This document shows, one piece after another, positions 32,987 to 42,404 of a stretch of 64,000 bases of DNA. A program made the position numbers and the translations under genes. Source of the stretch: Sphingobacterium sp. CZ-UAM (lineage in GTDB: Bacteria; Bacteroidota; Bacteroidia; Sphingobacteriales; Sphingobacteriaceae); the NCBI RefSeq assembly GCF_002000245.1, contig NZ_MTCM01000001.1:806001-870000 (forward strand), read 5' to 3'. The notes beneath the pieces are model-generated. The model made no database searches. It saw only the letters and a list, made by a program, of their open reading frames with translations, and was not told the DNA's origin. Numbering within the stretch: the first letter of the stretch is position 1; every line of letters begins with the position of its first letter.

Positions 32987-33649
32987 ATGAATAATAAAAG
33001 AGTTTATAGGGTCATAGGATACAATGTCATGTATGTTGTATCCAGTCTATTGTTGTATTATCGATTCGAAATGAAATCGACAGGGCTCAGCTTTTGTGTT
33101 ATTGGTTTGACCCTGATCAATTTATATTATTTCCTGGAATGGAAAAAAGATGCAAAAAAAAGGGAGTTTATACAAAAATATAAAGCAGTTCATCAGCGCT
33201 CATTGAGTAAAGGGACGATAAATTACAAAGAGACATATACAGTAAGTCAAAGTATATTAGCGATGATGATTCTTGGATCAATTATTTGCTTTTCGGGAAT
33301 TGGTATGTTGTACGAGAAATCAATCTTTGGAGTTTTCATCTTATTTCTTGGCGGGCATTTTTTGCTGAGTCCATTTAGCACGAAAACAATCATCAAGTTG
33401 GCTCCCAAGGGGATATACATGAGTGATTATCAATTTGTCTTTGTCAATGATATCCAGGAGATCAATTTTAAACGCTACCTTGGAAAGAGCAAAAGTGAAA
33501 TGCTTCTGAAGATAAAGGATCCTGCTTTATATAACTTAGAAGATTCACATATCGCCGTTCCAATAGGTGCTGATATGAAAGAAATTAAGCAATTGATTGC
33601 CGTCATGAAAAAATTATTTCCCCATACACGGATATCTCAGGATATTTAA
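32987..33649 (+). CDS. Membrane protein of unknown function
   Basis: 220 residues with about four hydrophobic helices near residues 10-25, 30-50, 88-108 and 110-128, followed by a soluble C-terminal half. The sequence resembles bacterial PH-like membrane proteins in its C-terminus, with LAPKGIYMSDYQFVFVNDIQEINF. I do not recognise a family. A -7 box lies 22 nt upstream, and the gene is followed 69 nt later by the DUF4369/TlpA gene on the same strand. The two may be one transcript. Confidence 0.6.
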   Translation: MNNKRVYRVIGYNVMYVVSSLLLYYRFEMKSTGLSFCVIGLTLINLYYFLEWKKDAKKREFIQKYKAVHQRSLSKGTINYKETYTVSQSILAMMILGSIICFSGIGMLYEKSIFGVFILFLGGHFLLSPFSTKTIIKLAPKGIYMSDYQFVFVNDIQEINFKRYLGKSKSEMLLKIKDPALYNLEDSHIAVPIGADMKEIKQLIAVMKKLFPHTRISQDI

Positions 33650-33717
33650 CTATTCATTTGATTGAAATAAATTTACTATTTTTAATAATTATCTGATTAA
33701 TAGGCTTAAAGCTGAGC

Positions 33718-34874
33718 TTGATGAGAACTTCTTTACGGTGTTTATCCTTATTTTTGCTACTTCCTATTTTGACCTTTGCTCAGGGTCATTACATAATTAG
33801 AGGTAAAGTAGATCAATTGAAAGATGGCAGTAAGCTTTTTCTGGTCTATAACAATGATGGTGTTTCGTTTGTCGATTCAACAGCAGCCAAAGATGGGCGT
33901 TTTAACTTTAAGGGGCAGCTCGGGTATCCGGTTTATTCTACACTTTATCTCCATAAAAATCCCTATACAACCAAGTTGCAGCCCAATGAAAAGCTGGACT
34001 ACATCCGCTTTTATCTAGAAGCTGCTCAGATTGGAATGAATGCGAAGGATTCACTAAAAAATATTGTGTGGAATGGTTCCAAGCTCAACACGGAAAATGT
34101 GGAACTCCTAGAGATGAAAAAAACTGTTGACAATAAATTTGATGCATTAAATAAAGAATTTGCCAAACTTCCACCAGAACAACAGAAAGATTCTGTCATA
34201 TTTGCCCAGTTTGTCATGCGTGAAAAGAATCTTATGGATGAAAATTACAGTGTCTATCTGGATTTTGCTAGAAGCCATCCTGATTCATACATCAGTGTAA
34301 TTGGTTTAAGTTTTGTTGCCGGTCAGGAGAAATTTTATGCATCGGCTAAATCAGCGTATGATGGTCTTTCGAATAGGCTAAAAGAAAGTCCGTTAGGAAA
34401 GGTAATTCCGTTGCAGTTAGAAGCCCAGTTCAAGACCAAAGTCGGGCAGCAGGCGCCAGACCTAACGCTCAACAACCCGGCGGGGAAGGCCATCAAAATT
34501 TCGGACTATTTGGGAAGTACTTATTGTTAGATTTTTGGGCGAGTTGGTGTGACCCTTGTCGTGCAGAAAATCCCAACCTGGTAAAAGCTTATCAAAAATA
34601 TCATGATAAAGGATTTGAGATATTGGGAATCTCCCTGGACGATGCTGCACGGAAAGATGCTTGGGTCGAAGCCATAAAGAAAGACAACCTATTATGGCCT
34701 CAGGTTTCTGATCTAAAAGGCTGGGATAGTCTCGCTGCAAAAATTTATGGAATCAATGTTATTCTGGCCAGTTTTCTGCTCGATCCAGAAGGAAGAATAA
34801 TTGCCCGTAACCTAAGGGGGGACGATTTGCAAAATCTACTAAAAAGGATCTTTATAGACCGATCGAATCCGTAA
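33718..34874 (+). pseudogene. DUF4369/TlpA-type thiol-disulfide reductase gene with -1 frameshift
   Basis: The first frame (33718-34530) has a signal peptide and a DUF4369-like domain and ends just after ISDYLG. The second frame (from about 34515 to 34874) continues with KYLLLDFWASWCDPCRAENP, holding the WCDPC thioredoxin active site. A shift of one base at about 34513-34517 joins them into a 385-residue TlpA-like protein that is standard for Bacteroidota. The site TTTGGGA fits a slippery heptamer (X XXY YYZ), so programmed -1 frameshift is possible, but a one-base deletion or sequencing error is more likely. Confidence 0.85.
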
Positions 34875-35179
34875 GAACGCCATATTTCTAATCCAAATAT
34901 CCCCTCCAACAGACCTCTTCTAAAATGGATTTTTTGTTCCAAAAATAAGTGCGAAAAATTGCCTACAATTGGAAGCTATTTTCTATCTTGCGCCTTTAAT
35001 TAAAGATCACATGGCTATACGATATTCGGGCTCTTGGTGGGTTTAACTGAACGCTTGATACTTAAAAAAATTATTTTTCATTTGTATCTTATTTTAATAC
35101 ATTGGTAGGATAAGGGCGTCAGGTCGTCGTTGGAAGAGAGACTGATTATTTTTGTTTTTGATATTATTCGACTTATTTG
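34875..35179 (+). other. 305-nt intergenic region before the DedA gene
   Basis: No gene recognised. It is AT-rich, with a near -7 motif (TTCATTTG) at about 35077-35084 and no stem strong enough to call a terminator. Confidence 0.35.
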
Positions 35180-35830
35180 ATGGATGTTTTTTTTGAATTT
35201 CTAAATAACCTCACAAATCCGGATTGGATTGTTTCTCATGGCGGTTTATACCTTTTGTTATTTATTATTTTTGCTGAAACGGGTATACTTATTGGATTTT
35301 TTCTTCCCGGAGACCCTATTCTGTTCATTGCTGGTATGATAGTTTCCAATATGAGCATTTCACCTTCGGAGCAGATACCGACTTTATTGTATTGGATTGT
35401 GCTTGTGTCCTTAGCTGCAATTTTGGGTAACTTTGTAGGATATTGGTGTGGGAAGGTTTTTGGAAAGAGAATTATGAGCATGGAGGATAGCTGGTTTTTC
35501 AAAAAGAGCTACATCTTTAAAGCACAGGAGTTTTACGAAAAAAGGGGGGGCGGTGCCATTGTTCTTGCAAGGTTTCTTCCTATTGTTCGTACTTTTGCGC
35601 CCATTGTCGCCGGTATTGTTGGAATGGAATTCAGAAAATTTGTGTTGTACAATGTGATTGGCGCAATTGTCTGGTCAGGAAGCCTGGTTACCCTGGGTTA
35701 CTTGTTGGGCGAGAATGTATGGGTGAAGGAAAATCTGGAGCTTGTTATTATCGTTATTGTATTAATTGCAACTGCGCCGGTCATTGTAAAAGCATTTACT
35801 TCGAAAGATAAAGCAAAGATTGCACAATAA
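35180..35830 (+). CDS. DedA-family (VTT domain) membrane protein
   Basis: 216 residues from ATG 35180; a TTG one codon upstream was rejected. The DedA signature is seen: FFLPGDPILFIAGM near residues 40-53, then VGYWCGKVFGKRI, and FLPIVRTFAPIVAGIVGMEFRKF near residues 134-156 that matches the F-x-R-x(P)R/V-x-T..AG motif. Such proteins move polyprenyl or phospholipid carriers across the inner membrane. About five hydrophobic stretches are seen. Its stop is followed by a long region with a terminator about 270 nt later. Confidence 0.92.
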   Translation: MDVFFEFLNNLTNPDWIVSHGGLYLLLFIIFAETGILIGFFLPGDPILFIAGMIVSNMSISPSEQIPTLLYWIVLVSLAAILGNFVGYWCGKVFGKRIMSMEDSWFFKKSYIFKAQEFYEKRGGGAIVLARFLPIVRTFAPIVAGIVGMEFRKFVLYNVIGAIVWSGSLVTLGYLLGENVWVKENLELVIIVIVLIATAPVIVKAFTSKDKAKIAQ

Positions 35831-36100
35831 GAATTGGCCCACATCTTCTTAATCCAAAGGAAGAAGCTGTTCAATGAAGCGTGACAACGGCGGACTATTG
35901 TCATGGTAATTCAATAAATAAGATAGGGTGAGATAGATATCCTACGGATTTTTCAATAGGTTTCAAGGAAATTATTATCTACATTATTACTAATTTCATC
36001 TGTGTTTTAAACATTTTTTTTTACGAAAAAGAAATGTTTTACAGTATTTTTCCGTAGATTTACAGCATTATTGCGCAGCACCCTACAGTATACCTATCAT

Positions 36101-36141
36101 AAATGGCTACAAATCAACAGATTAGTGGCCATTTTTCTTTT
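36101..36141 (+). terminator. Terminator-like hairpin in the 1-kb intergenic region
   Basis: AAATGGCTAC pairs with GTGGCCATTT (10 bp, one G-U pair; 36101-36110 and 36125-36134) and is followed by a T-rich run. It ends either the DedA transcript or a small RNA in 35831-36100. Confidence 0.7.
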
Positions 36142-36460
36142 ATTACGCTATGCGGAGTTTATGGTTGATTCATCTGCTAATTCGCCTGACATATTGCATA
36201 AAGTAACAATAGGTTATTTTATCCCTTTTTACTATTCAAATTTATAACAATAATTTATAATATTCCTTCTTTTGAGAAAATTTATTATTCAAATAGAGGA
36301 TAGTACTGGTATTTTCTTATAGGAATGAAAAAATATCATAACTATAGTTATAAAGTTCAAACACGTAATTTGGTTTTGTATAAAACTGTGGCCAGAGGCG
36401 CTCAAAAGTATTTTTATTATTTTTTTTTAATTTTGACATACAAGGGAAATTTTATTTTTT

Positions 36461-36468
36461 TATATTTG
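36461..36468 (+). promoter_or_regulatory. -7 box TATATTTG far upstream of the alpha-oxoamine synthase gene
   Basis: Exact TAnnTTTG. Nearest gene on the strand begins 377 nt later, so it would make a long leader or a small RNA. No -33 TTG at the canonical spacing. Confidence 0.45.
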
Positions 36469-36489
36469 TACATCAATACGACGTTTTTA

Positions 36490-36621
36490 CTTATTCGGTT
36501 TTAATGCGCAATCTGAATAAGCTTTTAAATAGGGGGTATTTCCCTATAAAATGTAAATTTGATATGTATACTGTAGGTAGGTGTATAATTTAACGGTGGT
36601 AGCTGTAGGGGCTGCCACTGT
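36490..36621 (+). ncRNA. Structured leader or small RNA (three successive hairpins)
   Basis: Hairpins: CTTATTC/GAATAAG (36490-36521), ATAGGG/CCCTAT (36529-36547) and an 11-bp stem with two G-U pairs (36593-36603 with 36611-36621). They begin shortly after a -7 box at 36461-36468. The last stem is followed by a weak T/A-rich stretch, so it may be a terminator. No known riboswitch class is recognised. Confidence 0.4.
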
Positions 36622-36844
36622 TGTTTATAATCGCGGTTTATTGGCCTTCCTATTTTCTTTTCTTCGCCAGATGTTTCGTCGTCCCAGATGTTTTTTGTTA
36701 AAATTGGATTTTTCCAGACTGGGTTGTTTTGTGCTATTCCAATGACATGCTGAATAATTTCTTCTAAATGGCTTGCCGAAGAGATAACGATCTGATTTTT
36801 ACTTTATATTTATGGTATTATTATGAATACCTAAAAAACTATCT

Positions 36845-38119
36845 ATGAAAATTAATGATCACATTGATTTTGCGACAGCAAGTTTCAAAGAATTTGAGAA
36901 TATTGCTGGCCTTGATATGGTGGATACTGCAAAGTATTTCAGTTCCTATATCAATTATATGAAAGAAAATCAACATCTTAACTTTAGGTTTGTAACACAG
37001 GGCTGCGGTCCGACTGCTATAGTTAGCTCAGCATTTTTAGAGAAACCAACGGAATGCATTAGTCTTGTGTCAAACGATTATCTTAATTTTTCCCAACATC
37101 CCAAAGTAAAAGCCGCAGCCATAGCTGGAATAGAGAAATATGGTACTGGAGCCGGTGCATCACCGTTGATAGGAGGACACCATGAATATCATGTCGCACT
37201 GGAAGATAAGATTTGTAAATTTTTCAATCGTCCGGAAGGATCGAGTATCGTTTTTACAACTGGATATACTGCAAATAGCGCTACGTTACTGAGCTTATTG
37301 AAACAGGAAGACTGTGCTATTGTTGATATGGAAGTACATGCTAGCGTCTATGAGGGTTTATTGAATACAAATGTCAAACGCTTTCCCCATAATAGTATGA
37401 TTCATCTTGAACGTGCATTGGCTGACGCGGAGAATAAGTTCAGAACCAAACTGGTGATCATTGATGGTGTCTATTCCCAAAATGGTGATTTAGCGACAAT
37501 GGATGAAATTTATGCGTTAACAAGGAAGTATGGTGCCTATTTAATGGTGGATGATGCGCATGGCATAGGGGTGATGGGCGATACCGGTAGAGGGGTCATG
37601 GAAGTCTATAATCTTCTGGACAAAGTCGATATCATTGCCGGTACCTTGAGTAAGGCATTCGGTCATATCGGCGGTTTTATAGTTTCCACGCCAGAAATCA
37701 TCAATTACCTTCGGTATCAGTCCAGGCAACAAGTATTTTCTTCTACGTCAACACCGGCAAGTTTTGGTCTATTGAAGGCCATTGATTTAATTGATGAAGA
37801 ACCTTACTGGCGGACAAGGCTTAGGGATAATGTAAACTATTTTAAGAATGGATTGCTTGCTTTGGGTGTCGATATCGGTGCATCATCTTCGCCAATTATT
37901 CCAATCAAGATTGGTGATCCAATCCGTACCGCACAGATATCGCGTATGTTATTACAACGTGGTGTTTATGCCAATTGCATTGTCTATCCCGGTGTGGCAA
38001 AAAAGGATGCCCGTATCCGTACAAGCCTGATGGCCACTCATACCAAAGAACATTTGGATAAAGTATTAAATACATTGGCGGATATCAGTAAGCTCGTAAG
38101 TTTAAAAAAGTCAAGATAA
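36845..38119 (+). CDS. Alpha-oxoamine synthase-like PLP enzyme (KBL/BioF/SPT family)
   Basis: 424 residues. Family blocks: SLVSNDYLNFSQHPKV, YGTGAGASPLIGGHHEYHVALE, GYTANSATL, VDDAHGIGVMG and TLSKAFGHIGGF with the PLP lysine K270. The group condenses an amino acid with an acyl-CoA and includes serine palmitoyltransferase, 2-amino-3-ketobutyrate CoA ligase, BioF and CqsA. The gene has a ~50-residue N-terminal extension and no biosynthetic neighbours, so a role in sphingolipid, biotin or a signalling ketone cannot be decided. It is preceded by a 1014-nt region with a structured leader and followed 84 nt later by a TetR gene. Confidence 0.88.
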   Translation: MKINDHIDFATASFKEFENIAGLDMVDTAKYFSSYINYMKENQHLNFRFVTQGCGPTAIVSSAFLEKPTECISLVSNDYLNFSQHPKVKAAAIAGIEKYGTGAGASPLIGGHHEYHVALEDKICKFFNRPEGSSIVFTTGYTANSATLLSLLKQEDCAIVDMEVHASVYEGLLNTNVKRFPHNSMIHLERALADAENKFRTKLVIIDGVYSQNGDLATMDEIYALTRKYGAYLMVDDAHGIGVMGDTGRGVMEVYNLLDKVDIIAGTLSKAFGHIGGFIVSTPEIINYLRYQSRQQVFSSTSTPASFGLLKAIDLIDEEPYWRTRLRDNVNYFKNGLLALGVDIGASSSPIIPIKIGDPIRTAQISRMLLQRGVYANCIVYPGVAKKDARIRTSLMATHTKEHLDKVLNTLADISKLVSLKKSR

Positions 38120-38203
38120 ATAAATCTTATACTATTTAAATATTTATTATATTGATCTGAATACTTAATTTTAGGGTTCAGATCAATACCATATCAATAA
38201 CGC

Positions 38204-38866
38204 ATGCGTAAAACTTATAAAGGAGAAAAGAATGATAAAGAACGTACCATGAACAAACTTATTTTGTCTGTTGGTAAGGTTCTTCGGGATAAGGGATATA
38301 CCGGATTAACAATTGCTAATATTTCTAAAACAGCAGGTGTTGATAGGAAGCTCATTTCGCTTTATTTCGGTTCCGTTGAAAATTTAGTGGAAACGTACAT
38401 CAGGAGTAAAGACTACTGGGTAGCTGCTACGCTAGGTGCCGTTGAATATTTTGGTACTGCCCCAACCGAGGGGTCAAAAGGTTTTCTCGAATCATTGCTG
38501 CTCAATCAGATGGATAGCTTTCTGGAGAACACTGAAATGCAGAAAGCCGTTCTTTGGCAGATCAGTGAAAAGTCTGAAATTATGTCGCAGATCACAAGGG
38601 AACGAGAAAAGATGAGCGCTTTGTTTTTCGCCTTCGCCGATCGGGAAATGGAGGGTAAAAATGTCGATTTGCGGGCTATCAGTAGTATTCTTACCGCAGG
38701 GATCTATTATTTGGTACTTCATTCCATCAATACAGACAGCACCTTCTGTGAGATTGAACTGAACGCTGATGGTTTGGACAGAATTCGCAATGCGGTTAAA
38801 ACAATTCTCTCTTGGGCCTATGGAGAAAATGAAAAAGATCGGATTGAAAGTGGAGACAAAGTATAG
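38204..38866 (+). CDS. TetR/AcrR-family transcriptional regulator
   Basis: 220 residues. The N-terminal HTH (about residues 16-60) reads as TMNKLILSVGKVLRDKGYTGLTIANISKTAGVD then RKLISLYFGSVENLVETY, typical of TetR. The C-terminal ligand domain is not diagnostic. The gene lies 84 nt after the alpha-oxoamine synthase gene on the same strand. It might sense a product of that enzyme, but this is only inferred from the neighbourhood. No operator palindrome was clear. Confidence 0.88.
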   Translation: MRKTYKGEKNDKERTMNKLILSVGKVLRDKGYTGLTIANISKTAGVDRKLISLYFGSVENLVETYIRSKDYWVAATLGAVEYFGTAPTEGSKGFLESLLLNQMDSFLENTEMQKAVLWQISEKSEIMSQITREREKMSALFFAFADREMEGKNVDLRAISSILTAGIYYLVLHSINTDSTFCEIELNADGLDRIRNAVKTILSWAYGENEKDRIESGDKV

Positions 38867-39019
38867 CACTGCCAATCTGTCCCTAATAGAAAAGGGACTC
38901 GATTGATAAGCACTTCTATTGTCACGGTGTTATCACTATTCTCTTTAGGAAGCGCTCTTGTTGTCATGTCCTTTTTTTTGGCATATCATTCGCCGGTTTA
39001 GATTTAAATAATTTAAAAC

Positions 39020-40204
39020 ATGGCAAAGAGGTTATTGCTTATATTCATGCTGTTTGTAGTTGCTGATGTTTATTTCTTTCAGGCATTTACAACTGTTATT
39101 CATACCGCATTTTTACATAAGGTTTATTGGTATTTGGATTTATTGTTGCTTATCGGGGTATTTGCCCTTATTGTTCTTCGGCAACAAGGGAAAGATATTC
39201 AACAATTGGCTGGAAATCTGGTTACATCTTTTTTAATTGTATTTATTCCCAAATTACCGGCGTTTCCAATCTTATTGACTGAAGATTTGTTCCGGGTATT
39301 GCAGAATTTTCCACCACGAAATACGTATTTGAGCGAATTTGTACTCGCATTGGCGCTAGTAATGGTTTTAATTATTGCTTTTGGCCTTACCAGAGGGCGG
39401 TATTTATATCGGGTAAGAGAGGAAGTTTTGAGTTTTTCGGACCTGCCCGATGCGTTTGATGGATTTAAGATCACACAGATCTCGGATATACATTCCGGGA
39501 GTTTATCCAACATAAAGGCTGTCCGAAAAGGGATTGCATTGGCGAATGCGCAACAGAGTGATCTGCTTCTGTTTACGGGAGATCTTGTGAATAACAAAGC
39601 GGCTGAGATGGAATCCTGGATCTCGGATTTTACTTCATTAAAAGCTCCTTTTGGCAAATTTTCTGTACTCGGAAATCATGATTACGGAGATTATACCGCC
39701 TGGGATAGTGCTGCGTCAAAGGCGTCTAATCTTGTCAGGTTGAAACAAATTCATCAGGAGATGGGATTTAAGCTATTATTGAACGAATCTATTACTATTC
39801 AGAAAAAGGGTTCAAGCATTGCATTGATCGGTGTGGAAAATTGGGGAAAGGGTGGTTTCCATCAATATGGGGATTTGAACAAAGCGACATCTGGGCTGTC
39901 GACGGACTCCTTTAATATATTGATGTCACATGATCCGTCACATTGGGATCATGTGACCTTAGATCACGACAAACACGTGCACCTGACATTGGCGGGGCAT
40001 ACCCATGGGATGCAATTTGGGATAGAGTTATTTGGATTTAAATGGAGCCCGATACAATATTTCTACGAACAGTGGGCGGGCTTATATCAAAAACAAGGTA
40101 AATATTTGTATGTTAACCGGGGTTTTGGTTATCATGGATTCAAAGGTAGGATCGGTGTATGGCCAGAAATTACTGTTATCACGCTGAAAAAATCGGGTTT
40201 ATAG
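39020..40204 (+). CDS. Membrane-anchored metallophosphoesterase
   Basis: 394 residues. About four N-terminal hydrophobic helices occupy residues 5-125. The phosphoesterase domain follows with ISDIHSG, LFTGDLVNN, LGNHDYGD, MSHDP and LAGHTHGMQFG, the complete set of metal ligands (D-x-H, GD, GNHD, H, GHTH). Such proteins (YkuE/YaeI-like) cleave phospholipid or UDP-sugar headgroups; substrate unknown. It follows the TetR gene on the same strand after 153 nt, with no clear terminator. Confidence 0.92.
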   Translation: MAKRLLLIFMLFVVADVYFFQAFTTVIHTAFLHKVYWYLDLLLLIGVFALIVLRQQGKDIQQLAGNLVTSFLIVFIPKLPAFPILLTEDLFRVLQNFPPRNTYLSEFVLALALVMVLIIAFGLTRGRYLYRVREEVLSFSDLPDAFDGFKITQISDIHSGSLSNIKAVRKGIALANAQQSDLLLFTGDLVNNKAAEMESWISDFTSLKAPFGKFSVLGNHDYGDYTAWDSAASKASNLVRLKQIHQEMGFKLLLNESITIQKKGSSIALIGVENWGKGGFHQYGDLNKATSGLSTDSFNILMSHDPSHWDHVTLDHDKHVHLTLAGHTHGMQFGIELFGFKWSPIQYFYEQWAGLYQKQGKYLYVNRGFGYHGFKGRIGVWPEITVITLKKSGL

Positions 40205-40491
40205 TTTTCGGGTACTGCGGTGACGATGTTGTCCGAGGGTTAGGTTGGCCAATATTTTTTTGTTTCGGAGATTTATTTTATTATATTTAGGTAGCCTAGC
40301 GTGGTCCAAAAGGGGCGGTAAGCTAAGGCTAATAATAACCAATTGCGTCAAATTAAACAAAAGACAAGAGAAGAATATCCTGTGCCGGGCATAAAATAGC
40401 TAAATATGATCAGGCGGATTGTCATATAGATCCTTTGGGGGATGCGTTCGATAGTTAATTAGATTTATAAACCAATTATTTAATTTGAGGT

Positions 40492-41763
40492 ATGGCACAC
40501 AAAGTAGTTTCCCTTATTTTGGGAGGGGGTAGAGGGTCTCGACTTTATCCATTGACACAACAGCGTTCGAAGCCGGCTGTTCCTATTGCTGGAAAATATC
40601 GACTGGTCGATATTCCTATTTCGAATTGTCTAAATTCCGGATATAATAAGATATTCGTTTTAACGCAGTTCAATTCCGCGTCATTGAACACACATATCAA
40701 AAACGCTTACAATTTCAGTATTTTCAGTAAGGGTTTTGTGGATATTCTGGCTGCGGAACAAACAAATGAGGGGGACCGTTGGTTTCAGGGGACAGCTGAC
40801 GCTGTGCGACGTACACATAAGCACCTCTTGAATGTTGACTACGATTATGTACTGGTCTTATCGGGTGATCAGCTCTATCAAATGGATTATTCGGCTTTGG
40901 TGGACTTCCATGTGCAGAATGGTGGGCACATCACCGTTGCAACCATTCCTGTTAATGTCCATGATGCAACGGGCTTTGGTATCCTTAAAGCGAACGAAGC
41001 AAATGTAATTACAGCCTTTACCGAAAAACCCAATAAAGAGGAGCTGTTAAATTGGTCTTCAGAGGTCTCGGGTGAGATGGCGAAATGTGGTCGGAATTAT
41101 CTGGCGTCAATGGGTATTTATGTTTTTTCGAAAGGTGTCCTGCTCAATTTATTGCTTGCCAATCCGGGTATGGATTTTGGCAAGGAAATACTGCCAGATG
41201 CGATTAACAAGTATAAAGTACTCAGCTACCAATTCGATGGCTATTGGACGGATATCGGAACGATTAGATCATTTTTTGATGCCAATATTGGCCTGACTGC
41301 AGATGTTCCTGATTTCAATTTATTTGATGAGACCGTATTTACACGCGCGCGTATGTTACCACCCTCTAAGGTTTCGGGAACAACACTGAATAATACGGTC
41401 ATCGCAGATGGCTGCATTCTTAATGCAGATAAACTCGAACGTTCTGTGATCGGTATACGTTCGCGTATCGGTGAAGGTACAGTCATGAAGTCTACTTATA
41501 TGATGGGCTCGGACTATTACGAGCAACTTGAAGAGGTCATTGAATTAGGGAATACACAAAAACCGCCACCGGTCGGTGTGGGAGAACGCTGTTATATCGA
41601 AAATGCTATTTTGGATAAAAATTGCAGGATCGGCAATGATGTCAGAATAAAAGGAGGCTCACATCTGAAAGACGGCGATTTTCAGACGCATACCATCTGC
41701 GATGGTATTGTTGTTATCAAAAAAAATGCTATTATTTCAAATAGTGTAAGCATAGGCTGTTAG
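40492..41763 (+). CDS. glgC: Glucose-1-phosphate adenylyltransferase
   Basis: 423 residues. The N-terminal signature GGGRGSRLYPLTQQRSKPAV (about residues 11-30), VLVLSGDQLYQMDY and GYWTDIGTIRSFFDANIGL are diagnostic, and a left-handed beta-helix is at the C-terminus. It makes ADP-glucose for glycogen synthesis. No glgA, glgB or glgP is within the window, so it is isolated. A stem (TAGCCTAGC/GCTAAGGCTA, 40292-40331) lies in the 287-nt leader. A good terminator follows the stop. Confidence 0.95.
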   Translation: MAHKVVSLILGGGRGSRLYPLTQQRSKPAVPIAGKYRLVDIPISNCLNSGYNKIFVLTQFNSASLNTHIKNAYNFSIFSKGFVDILAAEQTNEGDRWFQGTADAVRRTHKHLLNVDYDYVLVLSGDQLYQMDYSALVDFHVQNGGHITVATIPVNVHDATGFGILKANEANVITAFTEKPNKEELLNWSSEVSGEMAKCGRNYLASMGIYVFSKGVLLNLLLANPGMDFGKEILPDAINKYKVLSYQFDGYWTDIGTIRSFFDANIGLTADVPDFNLFDETVFTRARMLPPSKVSGTTLNNTVIADGCILNADKLERSVIGIRSRIGEGTVMKSTYMMGSDYYEQLEEVIELGNTQKPPPVGVGERCYIENAILDKNCRIGNDVRIKGGSHLKDGDFQTHTICDGIVVIKKNAIISNSVSIGC

Positions 41764-41788
41764 TGATGTTGCGGCATCAATAGTAGAG

Positions 41789-41817
41789 GACTAGGTGCAG
41801 TAAGCACCTGGTCTTTT
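41789..41817 (+). terminator. Terminator after glgC
   Basis: GACTAGGTGC pairs with GCACCTGGTC (10 bp, one G-U pair), 5-nt loop, followed by TTTT. Confidence 0.85.
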
Positions 41818-41855
41818 ATCGGTCTATTGTATTGGGCCGGAATTCGCAGGGGCAA

Positions 41856-41945
41856 TTAAACGAGGCTAGTACAGGTTGTCATCAATACGACAACACATAT
41901 GACCAATAAAACGATGACAGTTGTTGTATAGGGTGTTCTTCTCAA
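41856..41945 (-). CDS. Possible 29-residue membrane peptide (TTG start)
   Basis: A 30-codon frame on the minus strand starting with TTG encodes a basic start (RRTPYTTT), a strongly hydrophobic run (VIVLLVICVVVLM) and a TTCTSL end, which looks like a signal-anchor or lipobox peptide. There is no ATG and no ribosome site, so it may be chance. It lies between glgC's terminator and the next gene. Confidence 0.25.
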   Translation of the reverse strand: MRRTPYTTTVIVLLVICVVVLMTTCTSLV

Positions 41946-42404
41946 GATCTTTTTTATTTATTACTTATTAATTTAATTTGCAAAAGTCATGCCCATTGTA
42001 AATTGCCCTCCTAGTGATTATTGAAACTGTAGTTTGATATCTACAACTTATTGGTTTAATTGATTTTGTAAAAAAAACTTAAAAGCGACTTGATTTAGTT
42101 TAAATGCTAAAGAAGGGCTATTTTACATACTTTTTATTTCCTAATAATCAATGTTTGTCAAATTTCTGCTGCAAAACCGTCGAATGTGCTTATCGAAATG
42201 GTCTCTGCCAAGAGTTACTGAAGTTCGACCATCCGATGGCGTGATGAAAAAAAAGTATTTTCCTAGGCCATATTTTAATATTTATAAGTTGTTTATTTTA
42301 ATTGGATTGTAATAATGTGGAGCAAATAATTACCAAAGATGCTGTTCAAGGTGGGAATTGGTGCGTTTTTTGTGTAGCCTGACATTTAAAATATTTATAT
42401 CAAT
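41946..42404 (+). other. 459-nt intergenic region
   Basis: AT-rich; no gene, promoter box or terminator recognised on either strand. A 6-A/T-rich leader precedes the ATG at 42405. Confidence 0.4.

Noticed and set aside
35831..36100. CRISPR-like repeats (TACAGYAT) in the 1-kb intergenic region
   Set aside because: Only three 8-nt copies; no regular repeat-spacer structure and no cas genes.
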